Shown piece by piece: positions 61,273-64,000 of a stretch of 64,000 bases of DNA. The notes beneath the pieces are model-generated. The model saw only the letters and a program-made list of their open reading frames with translations, was not told where the DNA came from and did no database searches. Every line of letters begins with the position of its first letter. Positions within the stretch are counted from its first letter, which is position 1. The stretch is from Oreocharis arfaki (taxonomy: Eukaryota > Chordata > Aves > Passeriformes > Paramythiidae). The position numbers were made by a program, and so were the translations under genes. Where the stretch lies: NCBI GenBank assembly GCA_013398015.1, contig VZRR01014165.1:1969290-2033289 (forward strand), in the 5' to 3' direction.

Positions 61273-61722
61273 CTCATGAATCATAAAATCTGTAAGGTTG
61301 GAAAAGACCTTTAAGATCATCAATTCCAACTGCTATCCTAACACAGACAAGCCCACCACTAAAGCATGGCACTTTAGGTGAAAAAATCCTTCCTGACAAC
61401 CAATCTAAACCTTCCCTGGTGCAATTTCAGACCATTTCCGCTTGTCCTATCACTTGTTACTTGGAAGAAGACCAACAACTACCTTGATATAAACTCCTTC
61501 AGGCAGTTATAGAGAGTAATAAAGTCCTCCCTGAGTCCCTTTTTCTTCAGGCTAAGCAACCCCAGCTCCCTCAGCCGCTCCTCATAAGACTTGTGCTCTA
61601 GACCCTTTACCAGGAAGGGCAGCTTCCTTGCCCTGCTGTGGACACGCTCCAGCACCTCAATGTCTTTCTTGTAGTGAGGGGCCCGAAATCGAACATAGGG
61701 TTTGGTTTGACACCTCATAAGA
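61273..61722 (-). mobile_element. CR1 LINE, 3' part of a split copy
   Basis: On the minus strand a frame (61736 to 61479) reads the ORF2 C-terminal signature: RAPHYKKDIEVLERVHSR, GLEHKSYEERLRELGLLSL and an FITLYNCLKE block. A one-base shift leads on to the last ORF2 codons and the 3' UTR, ending at 'gattttatgattcatgag'. The subfamily features (a 'gctttagtggtgggcttg'-like 3' UTR) match the stub at 30310. The phrase just before RAPHYKK is the direct continuation of where the copy at 62812-63515 breaks off, so both are one element. Confidence 0.92.
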
Positions 61723-62811
61723 TGTGATGGTTGCATTTGACACTATAACAAAACTAGCAGCAGTTTGGTACATTCTCCAAAAGACCTAAAGGCTCGAGCT
61801 GTTGTACGGCCAAAAACTCCTCTAACAAGCCTCAGAGCAGCAGGGAGACACAGTGAGCATTGAAATGCATGAACTTGGAACATCAGTCATGGGATTAGCA
61901 CATGAATATCAGGTGCTTTTCCCAAGACTCATTCATCATAGAACCAAGAAAGTTGTAGGTACAAGGAATCTCGTGTATACCTTTCTGATTGCAGGCAATT
62001 TGACTACAAACCAACTACTTTATCCATAAATGTGTCAATCCTAGTGGGTCTTCTTTGAGCTCTCCCTGCTAGATTATCTGGCTGCATGGCAGTGGTCTCA
62101 CATTGAGCTGGGATATCTCTCAAGGTTGCTTCTTGAGGCACAGACCTTTTACCAATGATAGATCTTTGGACGAACCCAATTTGAATTCTCTCTGGAATGC
62201 ACTCCAGGTGACTCTACCTTTGAGCAGGAAAGCCTCTCAAGGTCTGAGATACCATTCCTGAGAGCAAAAGATCCTTCCTTACACTAGGTGGAGAGACCTG
62301 TTATTCAAAACTGATATTTAGTAAGTGACTGATGGCATGCTGAATTAATAGAGAGGAAACATAACTAATCATGTAGGTATTCATTATTAATTATTACAAA
62401 TTTTGCACATATAATCCTTTAGACATAAGCAGCTGACCAAATCTGGGACTTAGTGGCTAAATCTGACCAAGTCTGGATTTAGCCACTCCTAGACTCCTTT
62501 CTGAAACGCAGTTTAAAAAGCAAGAGGGTCCCTTCAGAATCTTGTGACTCAGCGGGAGGGCTTTCATTGCTTTTTTGCATCTCTGATCTCTTTAAATTAT
62601 TCTAGCTTGATTCTAACTCAATATTCCTTTCTATGTTTCTTTCACATAGTAGCTGATAGTGAACCTTGCTATCAAACCTTGAGTCACCCTTTCATTAATT
62701 CGTATTAAAACCACTTTTGCTAATACCTTTGATTGTGATTCTTTGAGAAATCAAAATCACTCATTCAATAAAACTTGATGTACTCAGAGGGATCCTAAAT
62801 CAGGACTCACA
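61723..62811 (+). mobile_element. Insertion splitting a CR1, probable solo LTR
   Basis: The segment separates two parts of one CR1 and is not CR1 itself. It starts TGTGATGG (61723) and ends ACTCACA (62811), so its ends form TGTGA/TCACA, the short inverted ends usual for LTRs of the ERVL type. AATAAA lies at 62767-62772, about 40 bases before the end, as expected if U5 is short. No long frame is present. The target duplication is unclear: ACACCT occurs at 61710-61715 and 62812-62817, but seven bases separate the left copy from the TG end. I do not recognise the LTR family. Confidence 0.6.
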
Positions 62812-63515
62812 ACACCTGTGCCAAGTACCAAGTGAGTATCACTTCCTTAGTCCTGCTGGACTCATTATTTCGGATACAATCCAGGATGCCTTTGGCCTTC
62901 TCGGCCACCTGGGCAAGCTGCTGGCTCATGTTCAGCTGGCTATTGACCAGCACCCACAGGTCCTTTTCTGCCAGGCAGCTTTCCAGCCATTCTTCCTCAA
63001 GTCTGAAGCACTGCATGGAGCTGTTGTAATCCAAGTGCAGTACCTGGCACTTCACCTTGTTGAACCTCATCCAATTGGCCTCATCCCATTGATCCAGCCT
63101 GTCCAGATTGCTCTGTAGGGCCTTTCTACCCTCCAAGAGGTCAACACACCTGCCCAACTTGGTGTCCTCTGCAAACTGCCTGAGGATGTACTTAATCCCC
63201 TCGTCCTTATCATTGCTAAGGATATGAAACACAATTGGCCCCAATATTGAACCCTGGGGAGCCCCACTAGTGCCTGGCTGCCAAATGGATGTAACTTCAT
63301 TCACCACCACTCTCTGGGCCTGGCCGTTCAGGCAGTTTTTTATGCAGTGAACAGTGAACCCATTCAGGCCATGAATGCTGTGGAAAATGGTGTCAAAGGT
63401 TTTACTAAAGTCTAGGGAGACAACACCCACAGTCTTTCCTTCATCCACTAAGCGGGTCACCCTGTCTTAGAAGGAGATCAGGTGATTCAAGGACCTTCCT
63501 TTCATAAGCACGAGC
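62812..63515 (-). mobile_element. CR1 LINE, RT-domain part of a split copy
   Basis: The minus-strand frame of 217 codons (63460 to 62807) covers the CR1 reverse transcriptase. RT motif A is LDFSK (Asp at residue 17). GAPQGSILGP lies at residues 66-75. The catalytic loop reads FAEDT (residues 96-100) where active enzymes have FADDT, so the first catalytic Asp is Glu. Further on come RLDQWDEANWMRFNKVKC, AEKDLWVLV and NMSQQLAQVAEKA. A block of about nine residues after FHSI is missing. Upstream, MKGRS and an SF.DRVT phrase extend the match to about 63515. The frame ends by running into the inserted sequence at 62811. It cannot encode an active enzyme. Confidence 0.95.
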
Positions 63516-64000
63516 TGAACTTCAACTGAGTAAGAATTCAAGTATTTTCAGATTTGTTGAACACTTTTTGTTAGCCCTAGTGATATCCCTCCAAGTGCCT
63601 CCAGTCTAGAGGAGAATGTAGGCAGAGAGAGAAGGAGAAATGCATATTTGAAATATTTTATATATTTATGCAGGTGTTTGTCTATATGCACTGTCTCCAA
63701 GCACTGTTATATGCTTGTTAAAAATAAAGAAAGCTGGGGTCGTAAACACCTGATGAACACATTCACTGTTTGCAAGAAATCACTCATATAACTGCATTGT
63801 GAAGCTGCTCGTGCAGTGCATCAAAAAAACCTCAGCAAAATAAATACTGTGCTGTATTATATCAGGTCAATAAATACAAAGCAATGAAATGTTTTTAAAA
63901 AAGTACTTTATTAGAATTATGATGCTGGCTGCACATTTCAAAGAAACAAAATTATGTATCAGTGCACTCCATAACTAAAAAAAAACCCAACTTTTTACTT
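63516..64000. other. Non-coding AT-rich sequence, no gene seen
   Basis: No feature was recognised up to the window edge. Confidence 0.55.

Noticed and set aside
1..64000. tRNA, rRNA, CRISPR, operon or phage-like systems
   Set aside because: No cloverleaf with A and B boxes, no regularly spaced direct repeats and no dense coding were found; the window is vertebrate non-coding DNA.

Overview
The window looks like non-coding nuclear DNA of a bird. It is AT-rich, has no ORF longer than about 220 codons, no recognisable protein-coding exon and no tRNA or rRNA. Its dispersed repeats are of avian type: several 5'-truncated CR1 LINE copies ending in the CR1 3' signature (Ttccaacc... followed by attctatgatt/attctgtgatt octamers), and long terminal repeats of avian endogenous retroviruses. 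There are no operons, ribosome binding sites, CRISPR arrays or other prokaryotic features. The sequence alone cannot show whether this is an intergenic desert or a large intron. Nearly all the short ORFs are chance frames or frames inside dead CR1 and LTR copies.

Layout: 1-9.6 kb is mostly unique AT-rich sequence, with a probable false tandem duplication around a single N (3449-3584), a GC/CpG-richer block (5.1-6.9 kb) and a purine-rich tract (6.96-7.34 kb). Two CR1 pieces in non-collinear order lie at 9.63-10.72 kb. A CpG-rich segment at 12.78-13.45 kb carries an interrupted minus-strand reading frame of unknown origin. A CR1 on the minus strand lies at 14.5-15.2 kb. Then 15.2-26 kb is unique apart from a GC-richer block at 23.6-24.5 kb. 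CR1 copies follow at 26.1-26.8 kb (minus), 30.3 kb (short, plus), 31.3-31.9 kb (plus) and 38.5-38.8 kb (plus), the last next to a pure (CTATA)15 microsatellite. AT-rich stretches at 27.1-28.1 kb and 46.0-46.7 kb have the look of conserved non-coding regulatory DNA, which cannot be tested here.

The right-hand third is richest in repeats. An avian ERV LTR on the minus strand (51.49-52.08 kb) has its polypurine tract and part of the adjoining internal region. A second, CpG-rich LTR candidate ends at 54.27 kb. A CR1 reaching from the reverse-transcriptase domain to the 3' end lies at 58.7-59.9 kb. A minus-strand CR1 (61.27-63.5 kb) is split in two by an inserted sequence of about 1.1 kb with LTR-like ends (TGTGA...TCACA, AATAAA near its end). 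No autonomous element here is intact: each reverse-transcriptase frame is truncated, frameshifted or mutated.

There is no set of genes working together in this window. The points most worth following up are the split CR1, the false-duplication signature at the N, the unexplained CpG-rich reading-frame relic at 12.8-13.4 kb, a 14-bp perfect inverted repeat at 35.66-35.72 kb, and the putative conserved non-coding blocks.
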